DNA of 17,468 nt from NCBI GenBank assembly GCA_964499015.1, contig CAZCJA010000048.1, positions 1-17,468 of the forward strand. Direction: 5' to 3'. Positions 1 through 6,682 of the stretch are shown here, in pieces. How positions within the stretch are numbered: position 1 is the first letter of the stretch; every line of letters begins with the position of its first letter. The position numbers and the translations under genes are program-made. This DNA comes from CAZCJA01 sp964499015 (lineage in GTDB: Bacteria; Elusimicrobiota; Elusimicrobia; F11). Below the pieces are notes generated by a model. The model was not told the origin of the DNA and searched no databases. It saw only the letters and a list, made by a program, of their open reading frames with translations.

Positions 1-767
1 GCCACGAGGCCCGCGGACGCCCGCAGAGCATCGTCGAGCTTGCCACTTTCGGCGAGGGTCAAAACGTTTTTGCGCAAGGTGACAGGGTCGTGCGTCCGGT
101 TTTTCTCGGCCTGCTCGCGCAGCGCGTCCGCTGCCTCTTTGTCCCGGTAGCCGAGCCAGGTGTAGCTCCATGTGTTCGTCAGGCCCAATGAGGCGGAAAG
201 CTCGGCGGAGCGCCGGAAATCCTCCAAAGCTTTCTTCTCCCTGCGCTGGTCGTTGTGGATTTTTCCACGTTCGAAGAGATCTTCGTAGTGCGGGTTCAGC
301 TTGATGGCTTTGTCGTATTCCGCGACGGCTTCTTTGGTCCAGTTGTTGTTTCTCAGGCTGTTGGCGCGGCGGCTGTGGACATAGGCACTGAACCAAGGTC
401 CATAGGAAAGCGCTTCAGCAAAGAGGCTTTTTCGGATTTTTTCGTCATTCGAATTGTCAAATGCATTCCACACCACCGACCCAGTCCGCTGGCCTGAATT
501 TTCCGACCGTTCGCGGTAGGCCTTGATGTATTTCCAGTTCGGCTCTTCTCTGTTCACCTGGCGCTCGGCGAGCATCAGCCAGTCCCACACATTGGCATCT
601 TCCGGAAGGTCGCCATCGGCGATGAGTTGGCCGCAAGCATCAAATACTTTCCAGGGATCAACCGAATCATAGGCGTCGCGGCAGGCCTGCATCGGGGTGG
701 ACATGGCCCACCCCGATAAAACAGAACCAACTAAGAGGAAAGCACTAAAACACGCTCTCCTTTTCAT
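1..767 (-). CDS. Secreted TPR-like protein, C-terminus cut by window edge
   Basis: An open frame runs from an ATG at 767 to the window edge, giving 255 residues without a stop; the true C-terminus lies outside. The N-terminus (MKRRACFSAFLLVGSVLSGW) is a basic stretch then a hydrophobic core, a probable Sec signal peptide with cleavage near residues 20-25. A helical repeat region includes a TPR-like stretch around residues 130-190, with the NPHY-type turn after an 'EYDKAIKL' helix. No enzymatic motif is visible. The start codon directly follows the stop of the upstream gene (TAAATG at 770-765) and no Shine-Dalgarno precedes it, so translation probably depends on ribosomes finishing the upstream gene. 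Both genes encode exported proteins and probably share a role. I do not recognise the specific family. Confidence 0.8.
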   Translation of the reverse strand, partial: MKRRACFSAFLLVGSVLSGWAMSTPMQACRDAYDSVDPWKVFDACGQLIADGDLPEDANVWDWLMLAERQVNREEPNWKYIKAYRERSENSGQRTGSVVWNAFDNSNDEKIRKSLFAEALSYGPWFSAYVHSRRANSLRNNNWTKEAVAEYDKAIKLNPHYEDLFERGKIHNDQRREKKALEDFRRSAELSASLGLTNTWSYTWLGYRDKEAADALREQAEKNRTHDPVTLRKNVLTLAESGKLDDALRASAGLV

Positions 768-1862
768 TTACTGCGCTTCGGTGTTGGCGCTCGCTGGTCC
801 GGCGCCGTCGATCTCGGCCAACGATTTGGTGGCCGAGGCCGGCGGGGTCAATCCGCGGGCTTTGTAAAACTCGGTCATCATCATGGCGTTGGCGGCCAAA
901 AGAAGGTTCTGGCAATTTTGATAGTACACGGCGGGGTTGTACTTGTACGTCGTTTCCCGCGTGCTTTCGACGGAGTTGTCCATGTTCCATTGCCAGAATT
1001 TTGTTTTCCAACGGCCCACTTTAACGTCGGTGTATGGGTTGGTGTCGGGCAAAATGCCGCTTTTAACCGTTATTGCGGCCAAGTCCGGCTGGCCGAGTTT
1101 GACGAAGCGGTAGCGGGTGTTGCCGGCATGGAGGAACTGCTCGCGGTCGATGGCGATATCGGCATTGCCGAGGGAGCCTTTTTCTTTCAGGTCGGAGAAA
1201 TCGATAACCGCATTAACGGACAAGAGGTGTCCCTTGATGTCATTGGCCAAAAACGATTCGTGCATGCGGGTGTTGGTACCGAACATCATGCCCAGGCCCT
1301 TCAAGAAATCCGCCCGTTCGGGATTGTCGAGATAGACCGGCATACCGTGCGCGCCGACAAAAACGGACGTTCCATCTTTGACTTTGGCCACCCATGGGCT
1401 TTCTTTCTGGGCGCCTTTGAGTTTTTGAAACCGTTTTTCTTCTTTCAGCGTTTCAAACGGAACAAGTTCAATGCCCGCGCCTTTGATGTCTTCCACCAAA
1501 CGGTCGTAGAGGGCATTGGTGATTTGAACCAAAATTTCCGGATCAGCATCAGGAATTTCCACGTCAGCGGAGGACGATGCGGTCATGCCCGGGCGGCGCG
1601 TGGTGATGGTGGCTTTTTTCGACAACGTGTACTCAACCGTAAAATTAACGATCGCGAGTTTTTTGATGCCTTTCAAATGCCCGGCGCCGGACACATGAAT
1701 AAAATCTTCCGACTGGCTTGCCGCCGGCGCGTCAAAATTAAACGGCATGGCTCCGCCTTTGCCTTTCTTAACGCCAATTTTTCCCAAATCCAGAGCGCTG
1801 GCCATCGACACAAAAATTGCCACGCATGCTCCGATTAAAACCGACCGCTTAATGGTTGTCAT
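768..1862 (-). CDS. Secreted protein of unknown function
   Basis: This 364-residue protein starts at the ATG at 1862, chosen because AGGGG lies a few bases upstream and the N-terminus (MTTIKRSVLIGACVAIF) then forms a signal peptide ending around ASA. A longer in-frame start at 1955 would put about 30 non-signal residues in front. Around residues 55-150 a strand ('KKLAIVNFTVEY') and a later helix ('ITNALYDRLVEDIKGAGIELV') recall the alpha/beta domain of CsgG/LpoB-type periplasmic proteins; this is only a resemblance. The C-terminal third is rich in aromatic residues and Asn, followed by an Ala-rich tail. No lipobox and no catalytic motif are visible. It is the first gene of a pair with the TPR-like gene at 767 (zero spacing). 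Function unknown. Confidence 0.8.
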   Translation of the reverse strand: MTTIKRSVLIGACVAIFVSMASALDLGKIGVKKGKGGAMPFNFDAPAASQSEDFIHVSGAGHLKGIKKLAIVNFTVEYTLSKKATITTRRPGMTASSSADVEIPDADPEILVQITNALYDRLVEDIKGAGIELVPFETLKEEKRFQKLKGAQKESPWVAKVKDGTSVFVGAHGMPVYLDNPERADFLKGLGMMFGTNTRMHESFLANDIKGHLLSVNAVIDFSDLKEKGSLGNADIAIDREQFLHAGNTRYRFVKLGQPDLAAITVKSGILPDTNPYTDVKVGRWKTKFWQWNMDNSVESTRETTYKYNPAVYYQNCQNLLLAANAMMMTEFYKARGLTPPASATKSLAEIDGAGPASANTEAQ

Positions 1863-1903
1863 TGTTATCCCCTTTATTAATTTAAAAATCGCTTCTTGAG
1901 CCG

Positions 1904-1909
1904 ATTGTA
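1904..1909 (-). promoter_or_regulatory. Candidate -10 element for the secreted-protein pair
   Basis: TACAAT on the minus strand lies about 40 nt upstream of the start at 1862. No good -35 hexamer is found at 16-18 bp. It would give a leader of roughly 35 nt containing the Shine-Dalgarno sequence. Assigned by eye. Confidence 0.35.
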
Positions 1910-1940
1910 CTCGATATTCTCCTAAACGACTCCGCTCTAA

Positions 1941-1961
1941 TATGACCTCTGTCATAGAGGT
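1941..1961. promoter_or_regulatory. Interleaved palindromes in the nnrS divergent region (candidate operator)
   Basis: TATGAC-CTCT-GTCATA (1941-1956) is a perfect 6-4-6 inverted repeat. A second perfect repeat, ACCTCT-GTCAT-AGAGGT (1945-1961), is interleaved with it. The 6-4-6 repeat has the geometry of CRP/FNR-family sites (half-site, N4, half-site), a family that often controls nitric-oxide genes such as nnrS. The half-site is not the textbook FNR/NnrR TTGAT or TTGAC, so the regulator is unknown. The site lies about 90 bp upstream of nnrS and about 85 bp upstream of the divergent gene. Confidence 0.5.
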
Positions 1962-1968
1962 TAAATGG

Positions 1969-1980
1969 CTTAAATTTAAG
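1969..1980. promoter_or_regulatory. Perfect 12-bp AT-rich palindrome upstream of nnrS
   Basis: CTTAAATTTAAG is its own reverse complement. If the -10 at 2003-2008 is used, its centre falls near -40, where class II activators bind over a weak -35. It could also be chance in an AT-rich stretch. Confidence 0.35.
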
Positions 1981-2002
1981 AATGTCCCGGCTGCATAAGC
2001 AC

Positions 2003-2008
2003 TATACT
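2003..2008 (+). promoter_or_regulatory. Candidate -10 element of nnrS
   Basis: TATACT lies 27 nt before the nnrS start. No -35 match is found at 16-18 bp, as in an activator-dependent promoter. The predicted start near 2015 leaves about 20 nt of leader including the AAGAGG Shine-Dalgarno sequence. Confidence 0.4.
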
Positions 2009-2035
2009 GCGCGCAGGTTTTCCAAAAGAGGCCGC

Positions 2036-3202
2036 ATGAACAAATCCGAACTTATTCAGTCATTGCGCTCAAACCCGTTTCGCCTTTTTTTCCCGCTCGG
2101 CGTCCTCTTCGCGCTGATCGGCGTGGGCGAGTGGGTGTTCTGGAGCGTCGGCTGGAGCATTCCGGCGGTGAGTTTCACGCACGCGAGCCTGCAGGCCCAG
2201 GGGTTCCTGAGCTGCTTCGTCGTCGGGTTTTTGATGACGGCCTTCCCGCGCTTCACCGGCACCGAACCCGCGCATCTGGTTGAAATCGGCGCGGGCCTTT
2301 TGTCGGCGCTGGCGTTTTTAGCGGCGACCGTGTGGAAAGAGTTTGCGGTCGCGCAGATGTGTTTCCTTGCGCTGATTCTCACGCTCATGGTGTTTGCCAT
2401 CCGCCGCTTTCCCCACCGTTCCAAACCTCTGCCGCCGTCGTTTCTCTTAATGGGCTTCGGTTTTCTGCACGCGCTCACGGGCCCTTTGCTGGTGATTGCC
2501 AGCGGATTGGGCGACAAGAACATCGAACTCTACACGCTCGGCCGGCAGATGACGCAGCTTGGCTTTTTGCTGTGCATGGTGCTGGGCATCACCGGGCAGT
2601 TGGCGCCGTTTCTGATGGGCTACACCGCCGATCCCGAGCAAGGCGATGATTTTCGCAAAGGGCGCCTGGCGTTTTTTATTCACGGCTTCAGCGGCGCGCT
2701 GTTGTACGCAAGCTTCTGGATGATTCCCTGGATGGAACGGCCCGCGCATTTCCTGCGCGCCGTGGTGGTGACCGCGCACCTTTTGCTCTTTGCGCGGATC
2801 GCACGGCCGGTGCTGAAAAAAACGGCGCTCATTTATTTCTTCACGCTGTCGATGTGGCTGATTCCGGCGGGTTTATGGACCGGGGCGGCGCTGCCCGTCT
2901 ACCGCATCGCGGCGTTGCATTTTGTTTTTATCGGCGGTTTTAGCTTGATGATTTTCTCGTTCGGCCAGCTGATCGTGCTCAGCCATTCGCTGGAAGCGGC
3001 GCTTTTAAACGGCCGGCTTATTCCTCTAAAAATCGTCGGAACGACGGTGGTGGCCGCCACGCTGATGCGCGTGGCCGCGGATTTTTTCAGCGGTGCGTAC
3101 ATGATCCTTATTCACTTATCGTCGGGCTTCTGGGTGCTGGCCGCGGCGTTCTGGCTGGCCAATCTCTGGCCGAAAATGTTTTTCCGCAAAAAAGCCGCCT
3201 AA
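2036..3202 (+). CDS. nnrS: NnrS-family polytopic membrane protein
   Basis: This 388-residue, strongly hydrophobic protein has about 10-12 predicted membrane helices and small loops. NnrS proteins are haem- and copper-containing membrane proteins linked to the nitric oxide response. Family-like features are the N-terminal 'NPFRLFFPLGVLFALIG' segment, the 'THASLQAQGF..VVGFLMTAFPRFTGT' region with an early His, and the late 'LHFVFIGGFSLMIFSFGQLIVLSHS' helix where family members carry conserved His residues. The start at 2036 is preferred over an in-frame ATG at 1982 because AAGAGG sits 5 nt before it and the longer version adds a basic tail. It is a single-gene unit, divergent from the secreted-protein pair, and its stop is 3 bp from that of kimA. 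The upstream palindromes suggest dedicated regulation. It is a divergent family member, so the name is moderately secure. Confidence 0.75.
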   Translation: MNKSELIQSLRSNPFRLFFPLGVLFALIGVGEWVFWSVGWSIPAVSFTHASLQAQGFLSCFVVGFLMTAFPRFTGTEPAHLVEIGAGLLSALAFLAATVWKEFAVAQMCFLALILTLMVFAIRRFPHRSKPLPPSFLLMGFGFLHALTGPLLVIASGLGDKNIELYTLGRQMTQLGFLLCMVLGITGQLAPFLMGYTADPEQGDDFRKGRLAFFIHGFSGALLYASFWMIPWMERPAHFLRAVVVTAHLLLFARIARPVLKKTALIYFFTLSMWLIPAGLWTGAALPVYRIAALHFVFIGGFSLMIFSFGQLIVLSHSLEAALLNGRLIPLKIVGTTVVAATLMRVAADFFSGAYMILIHLSSGFWVLAAAFWLANLWPKMFFRKKAA

Positions 3203-3205
3203 TCG

Positions 3206-5176
3206 TCACGCGCGTATCGGTAAAACCATCGTCGGAATTCCGTCCAGGTGCAGCCGCCGCTGCAGCGCCAACGCGGACTCGTTGTGCAAAATGCGCTGAT
3301 ACCAGCGCTCTTTTTTAAAGACGAGCTTGCCGCTGAACACGATGGACTTGGGAAACTCCTGCGACAGCTCCCGGCAGATTTTTTCCACCGCCGACACCGT
3401 TTCCGTTGCCAATCCCATCCGCACCTCCGCTTTAAAACCGTATTGCTGGGCCCAACGCCGGTATTTTTCAAGGTTCTCGCGCACCTGCTGTTCCAGATTG
3501 GCGATCTCGTTAGCGCCCTTAAACGTTCCGGAGTCGATGGCTCCGACTGAAACAAAGACGATATTTTTGAAATGTCCGGGAAATAACTTTACGATGGCCA
3601 GCAAGTGGTGCACCCCGAATCCGGAGAAGGATGTGACCGGCAGAATGGCGGTCCATTCTTTTTTATCCACAGGCTGCTGCGGTTTTAGTTCCGGCAGTGC
3701 GGCCGCGCGCAAAACGTCGTCGAGATGGCGGAAACTTTCTTTCACCCCATCGTAATGCTTGCGAATCAAGAAACACAAGCTAACCACCGCGGTGGTGATC
3801 ATGGCCGTCACCCAGCCGCCGTGGCTGAATTTCTCAAACAGCGTAATGGCCAGAATGCTCACACACATCACGAGGCCGGTGCCGTGGATCGCCAACTGGC
3901 TTTTCCATTTGGGCTCTTTGTGCCGCTCGATGATCCAATGTTTGGCCATGCCCAGCTCCGTCAGCGAAAAGGTGAGGAACACGTTGATCGAATACATGAC
4001 GACCAGCGTGGTGATGTTGCCTTTGGTATAGATGAGCGTGCCGATGGCGGCCAGCCCCATGAGCAAAATTCCGTTTTTGGTCACCAAGCGATCCGACAAC
4101 TCGGCAAAGCGCCGCGGCATCCACGAATCGATGGCCATGTTGGACAGCACGCGCGGGCCGTCCAAAAACCCGGCCTGCGCGGCGACAAAAAGCAGCGCCG
4201 CTTCCGAGGCCAGCGCGACCACCACAAACGCCGCGCCAAACGCGACGCCGCCGATCACCCACGAGCCGAACAGGTTGTCCAACAGCACCGCGTTCATGGT
4301 TTTTCCGGAGAGCGGCTGGGAGTCGGTGAGCAAGTAAGCAAACAGAATGCCGCCGGCGGTAAACGCCAGCGAAAACGCCATCAGAAACATGGTGCGTTTG
4401 CCGGTGCGCACGCGCGGTTCGCGCAAAATGCTCACCCCATTCGAAACCGCTTCAATGCCCGTATAGGTTCCGCCGCCCATCGAATAAGCTCGCAGAAGAA
4501 TCAGAATCACGGGCCAATAGCCAATGGTGGAAGCGGATTCGTGAAGGTCAACGGCCGCGCCATGAAAAATCGCGGGCAGCCCGGTGAAACGGCTGCCGAT
4601 CGCGTACAGAATCATAAACGCGTGCGTGGCGACGAACACGAGAAAGATCGGCGCCAGCACCGTGACCGATTCGCGCACGCCGCGCAAATTCAGAACAATC
4701 ATAAATCCCACCGCGACAAAGGCCGCCGGCAGTTTGTACGCCGCGTACGCGGCCGGCAGAAACGACCACACCGCGTCGCACGCCGCTGCGATCGAAACAG
4801 AAATCGTCAACACATAATCAACAAGCAGTGCGCTGCCCGACACCACGCCGACGCGCGGACCCAATAGTTTCGAGGCGACCAAATAACCGCCGCCTCCGCC
4901 GGGAAAGTGTTCGATCAGGTTGGAATAAGCGATGGAGATCACGACGATGGTAACGGCCGTCATGGCCACCAAAATAATGGCCAGGTGCGTGTGGGTCCCG
5001 AGAGCGCGAAACGCTTCGTCGGGCCCATAAGCGGAGGATGAAAGTCCGTCGGCTCCAAGGCCCACCCAGGCGAGAAACGCCATGAGCGAAACTTGATGGA
5101 AGACGTTTGGATCTTTAATGTCGCGGGGCTTGCCGAAGACGAGGTGGCGCAGCTTTGTGAGGGCAGACGTCAGCAT
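3206..5176 (-). CDS. kimA: KimA/YdaO-type potassium importer (APC superfamily)
   Basis: This 656-residue protein has about 12 membrane helices to residue ~450 and then a soluble C-terminal domain of ~200 residues. It closely follows Bacillus subtilis KimA (YdaO), a high-affinity proton-coupled potassium importer. 'GADGLSSSAYGPDEA' places Asp43 and Tyr50 where KimA has Asp36 and Tyr43, and 'LLVDYVLTISVSIAA' places Asp120 and Thr124 at KimA Asp117 and Thr121; these residues are implicated in K+ binding and coupling. The 'EHFPGGGGGYLVASK' helix break is also typical. The start at 5176 has AAAGGAG 6 nt upstream. In Bacillus both kimA expression (by riboswitch) and KimA activity respond to c-di-AMP. 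A c-di-AMP riboswitch stands directly upstream here, which independently supports the assignment. Single-gene unit, tail to tail with nnrS. Confidence 0.92.
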   Translation of the reverse strand: MLTSALTKLRHLVFGKPRDIKDPNVFHQVSLMAFLAWVGLGADGLSSSAYGPDEAFRALGTHTHLAIILVAMTAVTIVVISIAYSNLIEHFPGGGGGYLVASKLLGPRVGVVSGSALLVDYVLTISVSIAAACDAVWSFLPAAYAAYKLPAAFVAVGFMIVLNLRGVRESVTVLAPIFLVFVATHAFMILYAIGSRFTGLPAIFHGAAVDLHESASTIGYWPVILILLRAYSMGGGTYTGIEAVSNGVSILREPRVRTGKRTMFLMAFSLAFTAGGILFAYLLTDSQPLSGKTMNAVLLDNLFGSWVIGGVAFGAAFVVVALASEAALLFVAAQAGFLDGPRVLSNMAIDSWMPRRFAELSDRLVTKNGILLMGLAAIGTLIYTKGNITTLVVMYSINVFLTFSLTELGMAKHWIIERHKEPKWKSQLAIHGTGLVMCVSILAITLFEKFSHGGWVTAMITTAVVSLCFLIRKHYDGVKESFRHLDDVLRAAALPELKPQQPVDKKEWTAILPVTSFSGFGVHHLLAIVKLFPGHFKNIVFVSVGAIDSGTFKGANEIANLEQQVRENLEKYRRWAQQYGFKAEVRMGLATETVSAVEKICRELSQEFPKSIVFSGKLVFKKERWYQRILHNESALALQRRLHLDGIPTMVLPIRA

Positions 5177-5192
5177 AGAAGGCTCCTTTGTT

Positions 5193-5341
5193 CGCTGACG
5201 AGGTTAGCTGTCGGATTCGGGCCAGGATCGCCCTAACGCGCGCCGCCTGTGTGCACAAGGCCGGTTGGCGTATTCACCCCATGTTGCATGGCGCAACAAC
5301 ATCTCTACGGGTCCCCCGCTCCGCCAGTGGCGGATTAAGCG
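5193..5341 (-). promoter_or_regulatory. c-di-AMP riboswitch (ydaO-yuaA class) controlling kimA
   Basis: Read on the minus strand, the hallmarks of the ydaO-yuaA class appear in order: CGCTTAATC at the 5' end (5341-5333), GGGGGACCCG (5317-5308), GGGGTGAAT (5280-5272), TTAGGGCG (5236-5229), then CCGAATCCGACAG (5219-5207) running into CTAACCTCGTCAGCG (5207-5193). The 5' CGCT (5341-5338) pairs with the 3' AGCG (5196-5193) as closing stem P1. Internal hairpins include CCGC-CACTG-GCGG (5333-5321) and one at 5302-5281 with ATGTTG/CAACAT arms. Only 16 nt separate P1 from the kimA start, and no poly-U terminator hairpin is seen, so control of translation initiation is the likely mechanism. The class usually turns potassium uptake off when c-di-AMP is high. 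Match judged from memory of the consensus. Confidence 0.93.
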
Positions 5342-5355
5342 TGTTGGAAATGGAA

Positions 5356-5383
5356 ATTATTTTAAATGGCCGGAGCGTGTCAA
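5356..5383 (-). promoter_or_regulatory. Sigma-70-type promoter of the riboswitch-kimA transcript
   Basis: A perfect -35 TTGACA (5383-5378) is followed after 16 bp by AATAAT (5361-5356), 5 of 6 with the -10 consensus. Transcription would start near 5349, a few nucleotides before the aptamer, which fits well. It is the best promoter in the window. Confidence 0.75.
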
Positions 5384-5396
5384 GTGGCCGCTCCTT

Positions 5397-5404
5397 TATA
5401 CAAT
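5397..5404 (+). promoter_or_regulatory. -10 element placing transcription start at the GNAT start codon
   Basis: TATACAAT ends 6 nt before the ATG at 5411, where the +1 base would be expected. There is no Shine-Dalgarno sequence and no clear -35. Confidence 0.5.
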
Positions 5405-5410
5405 GCGCTG

Positions 5411-6052
5411 ATGAATGGCATCCGCGCCTATACGCCCGCGGACCGCGACGCGGTCCGGCAATTGGCCTACGACACCGCCGAGCTGGGCGGGCCCTCAACT
5501 TTTCCCGATTTCCGGCTGCAAACCGATCTGCTCACGCGTTATTACACCGATCATGAGCCGGACTCGCTGTGGGTTCTGGAGCACGACGGACAAATCACCG
5601 GCTATCTCACCGGCTGCCGGTACACGAAAAAATATTTACATTGGCTGCGCCTGCGCGGAAATGCGCTGACGGCATATCATGTGGTCGTGCGTAATTTTTT
5701 CAGGCCCGTTGTTTGGAAATGGGCGCGCGCGCGGATCCGGACATTATGGGAAGGCGGCGCGCATCGTGAACCGTGGATGAGCGGCTATCCGGCGCATCTT
5801 CATATTAATTTGGCCCGGGAATCTCGTGGATCGGGCGACGGGCGAAAATTAATTGAAAAGTTTATCGGGCAATGCCGGGAGGCGGGCGTGAAAGGGGTTC
5901 ATCTCGCAACGCGCGCTGACAACCGCGATGCCCAAGCTTTTTTTGAAAAGAACGGATTTTCATCTCTCGCCCGTATCAACGCGTATCACGCCGGCCCGGC
6001 GGGCCTTGAGCCGGTGCCGGTGCTGATCATGGGACGGAAACTGGCGGCGTAA
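5411..6052 (+). CDS. GNAT-family N-acetyltransferase
   Basis: This 213-residue protein should transfer an acetyl group from acetyl-CoA to an unknown amine. It opens with 'IRAYTPADRDAVRQLAY', the usual first strand and helix of the fold. The acetyl-CoA pyrophosphate loop is visible as 'SRGSGDGRKLIEKFI' (RGxGxG type, near residues 138-152), followed by 'GVHLATRADNRDAQAFFEKNGF', the classic motif B with the N-x-x-A-x-x-F-x-x-x-G-F pattern. A middle insertion rich in Trp and Arg (around residues 80-125) may shape a substrate site. The start at 5411 is preferred over an in-frame ATG at 5366, since the extra 15 residues do not look like a GNAT N-terminus and would overlap the promoter region. It heads a plus-strand run with the lipocalin 69 bp downstream. 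Substrate cannot be predicted. Confidence 0.85.
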   Translation: MNGIRAYTPADRDAVRQLAYDTAELGGPSTFPDFRLQTDLLTRYYTDHEPDSLWVLEHDGQITGYLTGCRYTKKYLHWLRLRGNALTAYHVVVRNFFRPVVWKWARARIRTLWEGGAHREPWMSGYPAHLHINLARESRGSGDGRKLIEKFIGQCREAGVKGVHLATRADNRDAQAFFEKNGFSSLARINAYHAGPAGLEPVPVLIMGRKLAA

Positions 6053-6094
6053 ATCGCCGTTATGCCCATGGGTTCCCCGCCCCGCGAACGTTTG

Positions 6095-6100
6095 TATGCT
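6095..6100 (+). promoter_or_regulatory. Possible -10 element before the lipocalin gene
   Basis: TATGCT, preceded by TG, lies 21 nt before the lipocalin ATG. No -35 is recognisable, so the gene may also be read through from the GNAT gene. Confidence 0.3.
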
Positions 6101-6121
6101 TTAGGCCGTAAGGAGAAAGAA

Positions 6122-6661
6122 ATGAAATTAACCGTTAAAAATATTTTTCTTTTGTGCGGCGCGCTGTTTTTGATCGGCTGCGGGCCCGCGCGCCCGAAAC
6201 TCAAAACGATGGACAACGTCGATCTGCCCCGCTACATGGGCACGTGGTACGTGATCGCGGCCATTCCCATTTTTCTCGAAAAAGACGCTTATAACGCCAT
6301 CGAAAAATACACGCTCGATCCGGACGGCACGGTCGATACGATTTTTACGTTTAACAAAGGTTCGTTTGATGGGCCGGCGAAGCACTACCGTTCGCGCGGC
6401 TTTGTGGTGGATAAGATCAACAACTCGACGTGGAAAATCCAATTCGTCTGGCCGTTTAAGGCGGAATATTTGATCACGTCTTTGAACGATGACTACAGCC
6501 AGGTGATCGTCAGCCGCAACAAACGCGACCATGTCTGGATCATGGCGCGCACACCCGTTATTTCCGAAGAGGACTTTAAAAGATTGCGCGACGAGGTTGA
6601 AAAACAAGGCTACGATCTGAAAAACCTCCGCCGCGTTCCGCAGAACGAACACCCCTCCTAA
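6122..6661 (+). CDS. blc: Blc-like outer-membrane lipocalin (lipoprotein)
   Basis: This 179-residue lipoprotein starts at 6122, with AAGGAG at 6110-6115. The signal peptide ends in the lipobox L-I-G-C (Cys20), so it should be lipidated; the residue after Cys is Gly, giving no inner-membrane retention signal, so outer-membrane sorting is likely. The lipocalin signature 'YMGTWYVIAAIP' (G-x-W motif) follows near residue 38. Further family features are the 'EKYTLDPDGTV' strand and the late 'VWIMARTPVISEEDFKRL' segment. Bacterial Blc proteins bind fatty acids or lysophospholipids and are often stress induced. The length matches the family. An in-frame ATG at 6062 would destroy the signal peptide position and is rejected. 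Confidence 0.9.
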   Translation: MKLTVKNIFLLCGALFLIGCGPARPKLKTMDNVDLPRYMGTWYVIAAIPIFLEKDAYNAIEKYTLDPDGTVDTIFTFNKGSFDGPAKHYRSRGFVVDKINNSTWKIQFVWPFKAEYLITSLNDDYSQVIVSRNKRDHVWIMARTPVISEEDFKRLRDEVEKQGYDLKNLRRVPQNEHPS

Positions 6662-6669
6662 AAAACAGT

Positions 6670-6675
6670 TATAGT
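6670..6675 (+). promoter_or_regulatory. -10 element placing transcription start at the exonuclease start codon
   Basis: TATAGT lies 7 nt before the ATG at 6683, just after the lipocalin stop. There is no Shine-Dalgarno sequence, consistent with a leaderless transcript. No clear -35. Confidence 0.45.
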
Positions 6676-6682
6676 TCGGCCC

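Noticed and set aside
918..1838. Plus-strand open frame of 306 codons opposite the secreted protein at 768-1862
   Set aside because: The minus-strand frame has a signal peptide, a Shine-Dalgarno sequence and is tightly coupled to the next gene; the opposite frame has none of these.
1941..1956. A canonical FNR or NnrR box
   Set aside because: The geometry matches but the half-site is TATGAC, not TTGAT or TTGAC, so it is reported only as an unassigned CRP/FNR-like palindrome.
3195..3215. Intrinsic terminator between nnrS and kimA
   Set aside because: Only 3 bp separate the stop codons, and I see no GC-rich hairpin followed by a T run on either strand.
3725..4867. Long plus-strand open frame (380 codons) opposite kimA
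   Set aside because: It lies wholly antisense to a clear KimA homologue, its product is rich in Arg, His, Gln and Asn with no fold signature, and it has no Shine-Dalgarno or promoter. GC-rich third positions explain the open frame.
5193..5410. Small protein genes between kimA and the GNAT gene
   Set aside because: Short open frames here run through the conserved riboswitch blocks and its promoter; the RNA structure explains the sequence better.
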